DNA from: a bacterium
Lineage (GTDB): Bacteria; Planctomycetota; Planctomycetia; Isosphaerales; Isosphaeraceae
Direction of reading: 5' to 3'
Assembly: GCA_016125085.1 (NCBI GenBank)
Contig: WGMM01000002.1
Span: 62,001-126,000, forward strand
DNA: 64,000 nucleotides
The notes below the pieces were generated by a model. It ran no database searches, was not told the origin of the DNA, and saw nothing but the letters and a program-made list of their open reading frames with translations. The position numbers were made by a program, and so were the translations under genes. Position 1 is the stretch's first letter. Each line of letters begins with the position of its first letter. Positions 44,630-52,937 of the stretch are shown here, piece after piece.

Positions 44630-46705
44630 ATGGACCCGCTCGGACGATTTCGCAAGATCTGGACGAAGCCTCAGGATTCCGGGCGTACGACGAAAAGGCG
44701 GCACCTGACCATGGACGACATGGTGCAGTGTCTTGAAAGGCGCGACGTTCCGGCCACGATCGGACCGCTGCCCAACGTCAGCATTCCGGCGAATACCGGC
44801 ATGCCGATCACGATCAACGGCGGTACGAATCCGCAGTCGTACACCGTCACTTCGAGCAACCCGCTGATCGCCCCCTCGATCGTTCAGGGCCAGTTCCTCA
44901 CCTTCGACATCACGCACAACTCCAGCGGTGCGAACGATCCGCAGATCACCAACCAGAAGATGACGTATCAGTTGTTCGACCAACTGACGCCCATCACCAC
45001 CGCTCGCATCAAGGAACTGGTCAACGACGGGTTCTACACCAACAAGATCTTCCACCGGATCGCCAACGGCTTCCCCGACTTGAACGGCTACATCCTTCAG
45101 GGCGGCTCGGTCAATGGCGACGGCACCGGTGAAGTGAACAAGCCCGGCTTCCCGTTCCAGGACGAATTCGTCCAGTCCCTGATCTTCGACACGAAGTATC
45201 AGCTCGCCATGGCCAACGCCGGCCCGGACACGAACAGCAGCCAGTTCTTCGTCACTACCGGCCAGCCCCAGTTTCTCAACTACAAGCACACGATCTTCGG
45301 CCAGCTCGTCCAGGGTTCGTCGCTGGTCGATCAACTGACGACGGTCGCCCTCAACGGCACCACGCCGAAATCGAACGTGACGATCAACTCCGCCACGCTC
45401 AGCGACTCCAACCTGAACGCCGTTCTGCTGCTCAATGCGAATAACGCGCTGACGGGCCAATCGGCCACGATCACGGTCACGGCGACGGATCTCGTCGACG
45501 GCTCCACGACCACTCAGACCTTCCTGGTCAACATGATCGACAGCCCCGTCGTGAACAGGCCGTTCCTCAAACCCGTCGAACTTCAATCGAGCTATAAGAC
45601 CGACACGACCGCCAGCTTCTTCCTGGAAGTTTCGAACGTGCAGACCGGCTCGGTCTACAGCTATGTCGTCGCGAGCGGGATCCAGACGAATCCGGTCACC
45701 GGACAACAGGAATTCATCCCGGTCACGAACGCCACGGTCAACATCAATCAGGCCACGGGCGAGGTTCAGATCACGCCCCAGGCCGGTTTTACGGGTGCCC
45801 TCAACCTGCTGGTAGGCGTCCGTGATGGCGTCGACCGCTCCGGCACGGGCAACCTGAACAACCCGTCGAACTACGACCGGCAGAACATTACGCTGAATTT
45901 CTCGAACGACGCTCCAACTCCTCCCCTGGCGTCGCCACTCTCCATCGATCGTACGCCCTATCAGGAATATCAGGATATTCAGCTCGTCGGCACTCAAGGC
46001 AATCCCGACGCCACGTCGCTGACCTATACCATTCGCACCCAGCCCACCAAGGGCACTCTTTCGAACTTCGATCCGGCGACCGGAACGGTTCGCTACACGG
46101 CCAACGCCGGATACATCGGCAATGACTCGTTCACTTACACAGTGACCGACAACTTCGGGCTGACGAGCACTCCGGCGACCGTCACCATCAATGCCATCGG
46201 CCAGAACACCCGGGCCGTCCGGCTGCAGAACGACATCCTGGTCGTGACGCCCCCGCCGGGCAGGGCGAACAACGTCATCGAACTGCTTTCGATCGGCAAC
46301 GGAATGATCCGCGTCGTCGTCAATGGCATCGCCGACGAGCAGCAGCCGTTCGAATCCAACATCCGGCGGATCGTTCTCTTCGGATCGAAGAACAACGACA
46401 CGTTCGCGATCGATCCGTCGATCACCGTCCCCGCCACCATCAACGGCGGAATGGGCGGAACGAATACCCTGAAAGGCGGCGGCGGCCGAAATATCCTTCA
46501 GGGATGGTACGGCAAGCACAACACCCTCCAGGGCGGTTCTCAGAAGGACATCCTCACCGGTCGTGCGGGCAAGGTGCGATTCCTCAAGTCCGAGGGCAAT
46601 GACATCATGTTCGCCGGGAACTCGGGCTCACCGAAAGCCGGGCCGAGAGGCACGTTCTATCGCTGGGTCGGCAACCGCCTGGTGCCGGTCCGACAAGTGA
46701 AATGA
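44630..46705 (+). CDS. Exported multidomain protein with cyclophilin-type PPIase domain
   Basis: The product has 691 residues. ATG 44630 is chosen because AGGGAGG lies about 10 nt upstream; in-frame ATGs at 44582 and 44594 lack one. An N-terminal basic stretch with 'CLERRDVPAT' (residues ~34-43) is the planctomycete export/anchor motif. Residues ~95-230 are a cyclophilin domain ('KIFHRIANGFPDLNGYILQ', 'GPDTNSSQFFVTTGQPQFL', 'YKHTIFGQLVQG'). Two or three Ig/cadherin-like domains follow ('VRYTANAGYIGNDSFTYTV'). The end is Gly/Asn-rich and RTX-like ('GGMGGTNTLKGGGGRNIL'). It is probably a surface or periplasmic prolyl isomerase. Which catalytic Arg/Phe/His residues survive was not checked. Confidence 0.9.
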   Translation: MDPLGRFRKIWTKPQDSGRTTKRRHLTMDDMVQCLERRDVPATIGPLPNVSIPANTGMPITINGGTNPQSYTVTSSNPLIAPSIVQGQFLTFDITHNSSGANDPQITNQKMTYQLFDQLTPITTARIKELVNDGFYTNKIFHRIANGFPDLNGYILQGGSVNGDGTGEVNKPGFPFQDEFVQSLIFDTKYQLAMANAGPDTNSSQFFVTTGQPQFLNYKHTIFGQLVQGSSLVDQLTTVALNGTTPKSNVTINSATLSDSNLNAVLLLNANNALTGQSATITVTATDLVDGSTTTQTFLVNMIDSPVVNRPFLKPVELQSSYKTDTTASFFLEVSNVQTGSVYSYVVASGIQTNPVTGQQEFIPVTNATVNINQATGEVQITPQAGFTGALNLLVGVRDGVDRSGTGNLNNPSNYDRQNITLNFSNDAPTPPLASPLSIDRTPYQEYQDIQLVGTQGNPDATSLTYTIRTQPTKGTLSNFDPATGTVRYTANAGYIGNDSFTYTVTDNFGLTSTPATVTINAIGQNTRAVRLQNDILVVTPPPGRANNVIELLSIGNGMIRVVVNGIADEQQPFESNIRRIVLFGSKNNDTFAIDPSITVPATINGGMGGTNTLKGGGGRNILQGWYGKHNTLQGGSQKDILTGRAGKVRFLKSEGNDIMFAGNSGSPKAGPRGTFYRWVGNRLVPVRQVK

Positions 46706-46779
46706 GTCGGATCCTGATCCGAATCTCAAAGATTCGGGTCTGATACGGAACCGACACCGGAAGCGATCGACCGAGCGTA

Positions 46780-47217
46780 TCAATTTTGGGGGCGCTCGCC
46801 GATCGCTTTCGCTTTTTTCTCAAGCCTGGCCCGAAACCGGTCCACGTGAATCACAGCCCGCTTGTGAACGCCGCGTGCCAGAGGTTCGATCTCGTCGAAA
46901 GCTTCCACGGCGAACGTTACGAACGGCGGGCGGACAAGAATCACCCTGGCCCGGCATGTCACCCGGTCGCCGACAGGAGCCGGGGCAAGATGCTCGATAT
47001 CGACCGTCACGCCCACGCTTCGCTCGTCGGCCTGCAGATAAGGCGCGATCGCCTTACGCGCGGCATATTCCATATGTGCGATCAGCCACGGAGTTGCCAG
47101 AACCGGCGGCATGCGGTCATCGGCGAATACGATCTGATTCTCCGGCCCCACGACGATCTGCTCGTCGAAACTCAGACCGGCTTTAATGGCGGGATTCAGA
47201 CTCGGCTGCGGCTTCAT
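46780..47217 (-). CDS. Hotdog-fold thioesterase (FlK-like)
   Basis: The product has 145 residues. A hotdog thioesterase of the FlK-like type is indicated by 'VLATPWLIAHMEYAARKAI', 'DERSVGVTVDIEHLAPAPV' (central helix and strand with the catalytic region), and 'FVTFAVEAFDEIEPLARGV' with a C-terminal His/Lys tail. Hydrolyses acyl-CoA esters in the family; the actual substrate is unknown. GGAG precedes the ATG. It is 44 bp downstream of the next minus-strand gene and likely co-transcribed with it. Confidence 0.9.
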   Translation of the reverse strand: MKPQPSLNPAIKAGLSFDEQIVVGPENQIVFADDRMPPVLATPWLIAHMEYAARKAIAPYLQADERSVGVTVDIEHLAPAPVGDRVTCRARVILVRPPFVTFAVEAFDEIEPLARGVHKRAVIHVDRFRARLEKKAKAIGERPQN

Positions 47218-47260
47218 GCCTTACGGACTCCATTGCGAACGATCGATTCGTTCATGACGG

Positions 47261-47947
47261 TCACTTCACCAGGCGGACGTTTCGGATTTCGCACACGACG
47301 TCCTGAAAATCGTCGTTGGTCGAATATTCCCATCCGATCAGGTAGGCATTCGGCACAACTTTGCCCGTCCTGGCGTCCTTGAGCGGATAGATCATGGCCT
47401 TATAGGGCTGCTTCGCCAGCCGGGCGTTCACGGCTTTCACCACAGCCGGCTGAGTGAACGCGCCGCCATCGTTGAGCCCGTCGTTCGAAACCCAGACTCC
47501 GAAAGGAGCATCGCCCGGGTCGAATTGCGTGAGCGAGCCAGCCTGAAGCGGCGGCGGCAGGTTCCGGTCATTCTCCAGATCGGCCGTCGTGTTCTTGAAC
47601 GTGTAAACCCACGTGTTGACTTTCAATGGATGCGAAGGGCCATCGCCGACGCGATACCAGCCGCCCCGGTTCGTGGTTTCCAGGCCGAGGGCGATCACCG
47701 GAGCGTACGTTACCGGTCCATCGCCAGCCTTCACGAACAGCCCGGCGACCGCTTCGGGCGTCGTTTCGACCGGGTTGGCCAGATCGGCGTACATATCAAG
47801 CCCATAACGCGTTTTGAGCACCACGGACCAGTCCGGCTCATTCGGCCCTGGCGCGATTTTCGGCTGGTTCGGCGATTGGGCATGAACCTGGCCTAACCAT
47901 GAACACACGAACATCAGGGCGAGTGTCGAAATGGTCGTGACTTTCAT
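47261..47947 (-). CDS. Secreted planctomycete protein, unknown
   Basis: The product has 228 residues. Signal peptide 1-23 ('...LGQVHAQ'), then a beta-rich domain with 'TRYGLDMYADLANPVETTP' and ending 'AYLIGWEYSTNDDFQDVV'. The C-terminal phrase resembles the WEY...D..DVVF... strand found at the end of several exported planctomycete proteins. Function unknown. GAGGAT is found ahead of the ATG. It lies just downstream of the YfhO-like gene on the same strand. Confidence 0.8.
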   Translation of the reverse strand: MKVTTISTLALMFVCSWLGQVHAQSPNQPKIAPGPNEPDWSVVLKTRYGLDMYADLANPVETTPEAVAGLFVKAGDGPVTYAPVIALGLETTNRGGWYRVGDGPSHPLKVNTWVYTFKNTTADLENDRNLPPPLQAGSLTQFDPGDAPFGVWVSNDGLNDGGAFTQPAVVKAVNARLAKQPYKAMIYPLKDARTGKVVPNAYLIGWEYSTNDDFQDVVCEIRNVRLVK

Positions 47948-48026
47948 GGGATGCGATCCTCGAAGCAGTTTGGCGGGCTTGAGTCCGAAATCATTCTAGA
48001 AGGCATCGGGCCGGGGCACAAGCGAA

Positions 48027-51000
48027 TCAGCGGTTGTCCGGGAACACCGTTCCTGGCGGAATCAGGCGTTTCCTTCCACGCCAAAAGCCCGTGAACGCAA
48101 GCCCCGCGGCGATCACGATCGACGCGCACGTGATCCGGCCGCCGACTCGAAACGTCGATGGGGCGTATTCGTAAACGATCTTGTGCGTGCCTGAAGGCAC
48201 CAGGGCCCCGCGCATCATGCGGTTGGCTCGCACAGGCTCCTGGGCTTCGCCGTCCACGGTCAATTTCCAGCCGGGATAGAAAACGTCGGCCAGAATCACC
48301 AGCCCTGGCCGTTCGAGCGTGGCGGTCATCTCGACCCGCTGCGGTTCGTACTTGTCGATCGCCACTTTCTCGTCACTGCCGGATCGGGCCCTGCCGGCCA
48401 TGAAGGGCCGCACCCGTTCCTGATCGGCGGCGTCGATCCAGGTCAATTTTCTCGGGTCGAACACCTCGCGGCCCACATCGAACCAGAAGGGGTCCGAAGG
48501 GAACAGGATTTCGGTCATAACACCTTCCCTGTCCCGGCGCGACAATCCGTGCACTGTCGGATAAACCCGCATCTCGTGCACGATCCAGGCACGCGGAAAC
48601 GCAGCACGATTCCGGAAGATCTGCACATCTTCCTCTTTCGCCCAGCGTTCGGTTTCCGCCTTGTTCGCTTCGTCCTTGCGTCGCTGAGGATCGGGATAGA
48701 GCGGATCGCTCTCATAGATGAACGACGCGTAACTTCGTTTGTCGTCGCGCCAGTCCGAGGGCCAGCCGGGAACCACGAAATAGCGTGTGTTCCACATGTC
48801 GTAGCCGCGCCGCGGGTGATAGGCCAGTTCCGCCCCGGGTGTGCCGTTCAAGGCGCGTGCCGAGTCTTCTGTGAACCGCCGGAAAAACGGCCCGAAGAAC
48901 CACCAATAGTCGTAAAGCTCAGTTGTGCCTTCGGTTATCGTGTATTGCACACCTTCGGTGATACCGTATTTCGGCTGGATCGTCGCACGTTCCCAGCGGA
49001 CGAAGTCTCGGACTCGATCCGGCGAACCGGCGTTGTACCAGCCCGGCGGGTTCCAGAGCGGCATCCTGTGGATCCGGTACAACCCCCCGGGCGTGGGCGA
49101 TTCCTTTTCAGCCTCTTCGATGAGCGCCAGGATTTTCGGCTTGCCTTCGAAAAGTGCCTGCGGAACCATGCGCACGTATCTTGCATTGGCCAGTGCCAGG
49201 TCGGCGGCCATCAGCAAGAGCATCGCAGGCACGGCCCAGCGGGCGGAATCGCTGCGACGCATCACGAAAAAGCCGGCCACCAGAACGACGAACGCCTGAA
49301 CGAGCCCCAGGACACTCTCGGCCCAGGCCTCCTCAGCGATCAACGGGCCGTAGACCGAAGACGCCGCGGCCGGCTGACGACGCATCCAGTCCTGCCAGCC
49401 GCTCCGCATGGCGATGGCCGCGATCGCCAGAACGAGCGTGGAAATGGCCAGAATTCGGCCATATCGGCGAAACCTGCGACGGACTTTCTCTTCTTCTCGA
49501 CGATCCCATGCCAGACCGGCCATCAGCCCCAGAGCCAACGACGTAAACGTGAGCAGCTTCGAAGGATACCGGAACGTCTTGAAACCCGGGAAAACCTCCG
49601 ACATCAGTCCATAGGGGCTGCCTGCGCCGTCGCGGGGCAGACCGTCCTTGCGCAATGCCGCCTGTTCCGGGTTGTCGGGCGGGCCGACGAGGCTGCGGAC
49701 CGATTCGATCGGAATTCGACGCAGAATCCACAGCGGACCGGCGAATTCGCCCATCGATCCGGCGAGACTTACCACGAGCAGCAGCGAAAGGCCGCGTGTC
49801 TGACCGTCCACCTTCCGCAACCCGAAAACGCATACGGTCAGGAGCAGTGCCAGGGTGCCATGATAAAGGGAGGGAACCCAGATCTTATGGTTCGAAAGGG
49901 GCGGCAGCAGTGTCAGCCACGAACGGTTTCCCGTCGTCATCGAACCGAAAAACTGGGGCCAGACGAGTTCCAGAACACGATATGGCTCAAGGCTGAACGG
50001 GAAGATGTCGTGTGGGCCTTCCGCGGCCGAACGGACAGAAAGGGCGTTGTATTCCATCACCGGCATCAACTGCACGGCCGATAACCCGGCAGCGAGCGCC
50101 ATGGCGCCCCCGATGCCGAACATCGTCCTGGGTGTCGTAGCGGTGCTCCGGCGGCGCCACCAGTGGCGCGCGAAAAGCACCCCGAGCGTTCCCCAGCCGA
50201 GAGCATGCCAGAACCGGCGAGAGTTGACGAGACGCTCAAGAATTCCCGGGTCATCCAGGCGAACCTGCCTTGGCGGCATCGGGAACTGGCACGAGACGAT
50301 CGCCCCGGCGGTCACGAGCAGCCCGATACAAACGAGCGAAACGGGATGCACGAACCGGGCGACCCGGCGCCGGCCCGAATCGCTCAGCCCTTCCCAGAAG
50401 GCAAGCCCGAAGAGACACAAAAGCGTCAGGTAGCCAGTCTGCGGATCGCCGCCCAGAATCTGCATGGCGATCGTGACTGCCAGACCAAGCAAGTCGTTCG
50501 ACTTTCTTCCTGCGATCCAGCGCCAGCCGAACCCCATCCCGAACGGCATCCACGCGGCACCGATGAGAAAGATCACGTTGCAGTACTGATACAGTACCGG
50601 AACGCCGAAAGCGTAGATCGTCGCGGCAATCCAGGCACCAGCCTTCGAACGACCCAGTTCCCGGGCCAGCCAGCGCATCGCAAACCATGCAAGCACCTGG
50701 TGCACAAGAATGTAAACTCTTGCGGCCCAGGCATATGGCAGAAGGAAGAATACGACCTTCAGCGGATAGAAAACGGCTGCCGTGGGATTGCCCGCAAGGG
50801 GCATGCCGCCATTCTCCTCAGGCTCCCAGAGGGGCCAGCGGCCTGCATCCCATTCCATCTGAACACGCTGGTTCAGGGGGTAATAAAAATGACCGGCATC
50901 GCGAAAGCCGTATTGATGACCGGGCGATAGCCCCCAGCCGTGACAGGCCAGAAAAAGCCCGAGAAAGGCCAGGACCGGAAGGGCTCGAGAAACGAAAATA

Positions 51001-51062
51001 TCGAGACCGCCGGAACCAGGGCCGGCGGTCTCGTTGGACATGGACATCGTTCGATCAGTCAT
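48027..51062 (-). CDS. YfhO-family large membrane protein
   Basis: The product has 1011 residues with about a dozen hydrophobic helices in residues ~25-620 and a large C-terminal exported part. YfhO signatures: 'YYPLNQRVQMEWDAGRWPL' and 'WEPEENGGMPLAGNPTAAV' near the start, and 'LVILADVFYPGWKLTVDGE' followed by 'RANRMMRGALVPSGTHKI' near the end. YfhO proteins are linked to glycosylation of lipoteichoic acid in Firmicutes. In planctomycetes they are common with unknown substrate. Start: three in-frame Met codons close together (51062, 51047, 51041), all plausible. Confidence 0.93.
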   Translation of the reverse strand: MTDRTMSMSNETAGPGSGGLDIFVSRALPVLAFLGLFLACHGWGLSPGHQYGFRDAGHFYYPLNQRVQMEWDAGRWPLWEPEENGGMPLAGNPTAAVFYPLKVVFFLLPYAWAARVYILVHQVLAWFAMRWLARELGRSKAGAWIAATIYAFGVPVLYQYCNVIFLIGAAWMPFGMGFGWRWIAGRKSNDLLGLAVTIAMQILGGDPQTGYLTLLCLFGLAFWEGLSDSGRRRVARFVHPVSLVCIGLLVTAGAIVSCQFPMPPRQVRLDDPGILERLVNSRRFWHALGWGTLGVLFARHWWRRRSTATTPRTMFGIGGAMALAAGLSAVQLMPVMEYNALSVRSAAEGPHDIFPFSLEPYRVLELVWPQFFGSMTTGNRSWLTLLPPLSNHKIWVPSLYHGTLALLLTVCVFGLRKVDGQTRGLSLLLVVSLAGSMGEFAGPLWILRRIPIESVRSLVGPPDNPEQAALRKDGLPRDGAGSPYGLMSEVFPGFKTFRYPSKLLTFTSLALGLMAGLAWDRREEEKVRRRFRRYGRILAISTLVLAIAAIAMRSGWQDWMRRQPAAASSVYGPLIAEEAWAESVLGLVQAFVVLVAGFFVMRRSDSARWAVPAMLLLMAADLALANARYVRMVPQALFEGKPKILALIEEAEKESPTPGGLYRIHRMPLWNPPGWYNAGSPDRVRDFVRWERATIQPKYGITEGVQYTITEGTTELYDYWWFFGPFFRRFTEDSARALNGTPGAELAYHPRRGYDMWNTRYFVVPGWPSDWRDDKRSYASFIYESDPLYPDPQRRKDEANKAETERWAKEEDVQIFRNRAAFPRAWIVHEMRVYPTVHGLSRRDREGVMTEILFPSDPFWFDVGREVFDPRKLTWIDAADQERVRPFMAGRARSGSDEKVAIDKYEPQRVEMTATLERPGLVILADVFYPGWKLTVDGEAQEPVRANRMMRGALVPSGTHKIVYEYAPSTFRVGGRITCASIVIAAGLAFTGFWRGRKRLIPPGTVFPDNR

Positions 51063-51080
51063 CGATCGTACGCACAGGGG

Positions 51081-52325
51081 TCATTCGGACGACATCAGCC
51101 GGTGGGCCGTGGGCAAAGCTGCGGCCTTGGCAGCCGTCGGAACGGCCAGGGCAGCACGCGGGTCGGGCGAGGTTCCGTCAGGGCCGGGCGGCAGCTTGGG
51201 CAGCGCCACGGGAACCACTTCACCTTCCAGAGCTTTCATGAACTCGACCAGGTCGGCTTTTTCCTGAGCTGTCAGGTTCAGGGGCTTGATGTCCTTACTG
51301 AGGTAAGGATTCGCGTTGCCGCCACGGTTATAGAGCTCGACGACGGCCTCCAGCGTAGCTTCGCTGCCATCGTGCATGTAAGGCCCGGAACGGGTCACGT
51401 CACGCACGGTCGGAGTCTTGAATGCTCCGATGCTGGCCACATTTTTGGCACCCACGGGCTCCGCGGCCCAGCGGCCGAGATCAGCCAGTTTGCCGTTCTT
51501 GTCCGCACCGACACCAAGATTGTGAAACTGCTCGTCCGAGAAGTTCGTGCCGATATGGCAGCTCGTGCAGTTCGCCTTCTTCAGGACCACATCCTCCGGC
51601 TGATATTCGTCTTCCATATCGAGACGCAGGCCGAACAGAACCATGCCACGCTTGGCGGATTCGCTGAGGGCCTTGAAATCGCCGGTCACGTATTGGTCGT
51701 ACTTCGAGTTGCCGGAGAGAGCCGTCCGCTCGAAGGCCGCGATGGCCTTCGCGAAGCCATCCATGTTCACGTCGGTGCCGAACACCTTCATGAACTGATC
51801 GCGGTAGCCCGGGATCTGACGCAGACGCTCGATGATCTGAGCGTGGGTCTGATTGCCCATTTCGGTCGGCGACTGCACGGGGCCCTGTGCCTGAGCTTCA
51901 AGGGAACCGGCACGGCCGTCCCAGAACATCGTCCTGCCGTAGACGGTATTGATCACGGTCGGAGAGTTCCTGCCATTGGCAGCTCCGCCGATGCCGATCG
52001 TCGTCACCTGACCATCCGACCACCCCTTCTCGGGATTGTGGCAGGTGGCGCAGCTCACGGTACCGTTCAGCGAGACGCGAGGGTCGAAATAGAGCTGCTT
52101 GCCAAGTTCGATCCGGCCGACGGTCATCGGGTTCGAAGCCGGAACGACAGCATTCGGAGTCAGCGGGGGCAACCCTTTGGGAACCTGGATTTCCGCAGGC
52201 TGATCCTGAACTTTCGACAAGTCAGGAATGGCGACGAACGGGTCGGACGCATCTTGAAAAGCCCACGAGGATTGACCGGCAAGTCCGAGCAGGACCAGAC
52301 CGGCGAGCCATGATTTTCTCAACAT
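51081..52325 (-). CDS. Di-haem cytochrome c peroxidase (MauG/CcpA family)
   Basis: The product has 414 residues. Signal peptide 1-22 ('...QSSWAF'). Two haem-binding sites: 'CATCH' (Cys92, Cys95, His96) and 'CTSCH' (Cys253, Cys256, His257). Family context is given by 'ELGKQLYFDPRVSLNGTVS', 'NSPTVINTVYGRTMFWDGR' and 'FKTPTVRDVTRSGPYMHDG'. Reduces hydrogen peroxide with electrons from a small cytochrome or similar donor in the periplasm. The Ala/Pro-rich C-terminus is unusual. The ferredoxin gene directly upstream on the same strand may be only an accidental neighbour because it is cytoplasmic. Confidence 0.96.
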   Translation of the reverse strand: MLRKSWLAGLVLLGLAGQSSWAFQDASDPFVAIPDLSKVQDQPAEIQVPKGLPPLTPNAVVPASNPMTVGRIELGKQLYFDPRVSLNGTVSCATCHNPEKGWSDGQVTTIGIGGAANGRNSPTVINTVYGRTMFWDGRAGSLEAQAQGPVQSPTEMGNQTHAQIIERLRQIPGYRDQFMKVFGTDVNMDGFAKAIAAFERTALSGNSKYDQYVTGDFKALSESAKRGMVLFGLRLDMEDEYQPEDVVLKKANCTSCHIGTNFSDEQFHNLGVGADKNGKLADLGRWAAEPVGAKNVASIGAFKTPTVRDVTRSGPYMHDGSEATLEAVVELYNRGGNANPYLSKDIKPLNLTAQEKADLVEFMKALEGEVVPVALPKLPPGPDGTSPDPRAALAVPTAAKAAALPTAHRLMSSE

Positions 52326-52444
52326 CGGACAATTGCTCCGAAAGTCTATCCGCAGCGATCAATATGACGGACCACACCAAGGTCACATATTGCTCTTAGG
52401 TTGTATTCGACAGGGTGCCGATCGCCAAGCGAAAAAGCGAGATT

Positions 52445-52816
52445 TCACTTTTTGCCGGTCACGAGCACTTCCGCATTGCGATGGGCCATGTCGACCAGGT
52501 CGTCCCAGTGCTTCTCGACATATTCGGGCGGGCCGCCCTTCAGGGCCACGTGCAGGGCCACTTCCTGTGTCGGCACCATGTCGATCGCGTCCCACGGGCA
52601 AACCTGCGCACAGTGCTTGCAGCCGATGCAGCGATCCAGATCGATATCGCACCAGCCCTGAACGCTGGAGAACTCTTCGCCTGGAACCTTGTAGATGCAA
52701 TCGACAGGGCAGACCTCGACACAAGCTTCGCAGCCCGTACAGCCGTCGGCATGAATGACGGCCATGATCTTGGGAACGACCTTGCGAGGTTTGCCCGCCA
52801 ACGACTTGCCGGCCAT
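52445..52816 (-). CDS. 2x[4Fe-4S] bacterial-type ferredoxin
   Basis: The product has 123 residues from the ATG at 52816; a GTG four codons upstream is an alternative. Two clusters: 'CTGCEACVEVCPVDCIY' and 'CIGCKHCAQVCPWDAI', each CxxCxxCxxxCP. Between them is the usual loop 'KVPGEEFSSVQGWCDIDL'. The C-terminal tail includes 'VEKHWDDLVDMAHRNAEVL'. It is a cytoplasmic low-potential electron carrier of the FdxA/photosynthetic-type plan. The gene is isolated between a membrane protein and a peroxidase. Confidence 0.93.
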   Translation of the reverse strand: MAGKSLAGKPRKVVPKIMAVIHADGCTGCEACVEVCPVDCIYKVPGEEFSSVQGWCDIDLDRCIGCKHCAQVCPWDAIDMVPTQEVALHVALKGGPPEYVEKHWDDLVDMAHRNAEVLVTGKK

Positions 52817-52937
52817 TTCGATGATCACCTTTCGAATGCTGGACGAGGAACGTTCGCGAAACTGGCGGAAGACCGAATTCGCTCGCCACGCCCGATAAGG
52901 CTGATTATCGGTCAAGACAGGCGTCCGGTCAAGCGAA

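Noticed and set aside
44612..46519. Minus-strand open frame of 635 residues
   Set aside because: Shadow of the cyclophilin fusion gene on the plus strand; composition is Arg/Asp/Val-biased without domains.
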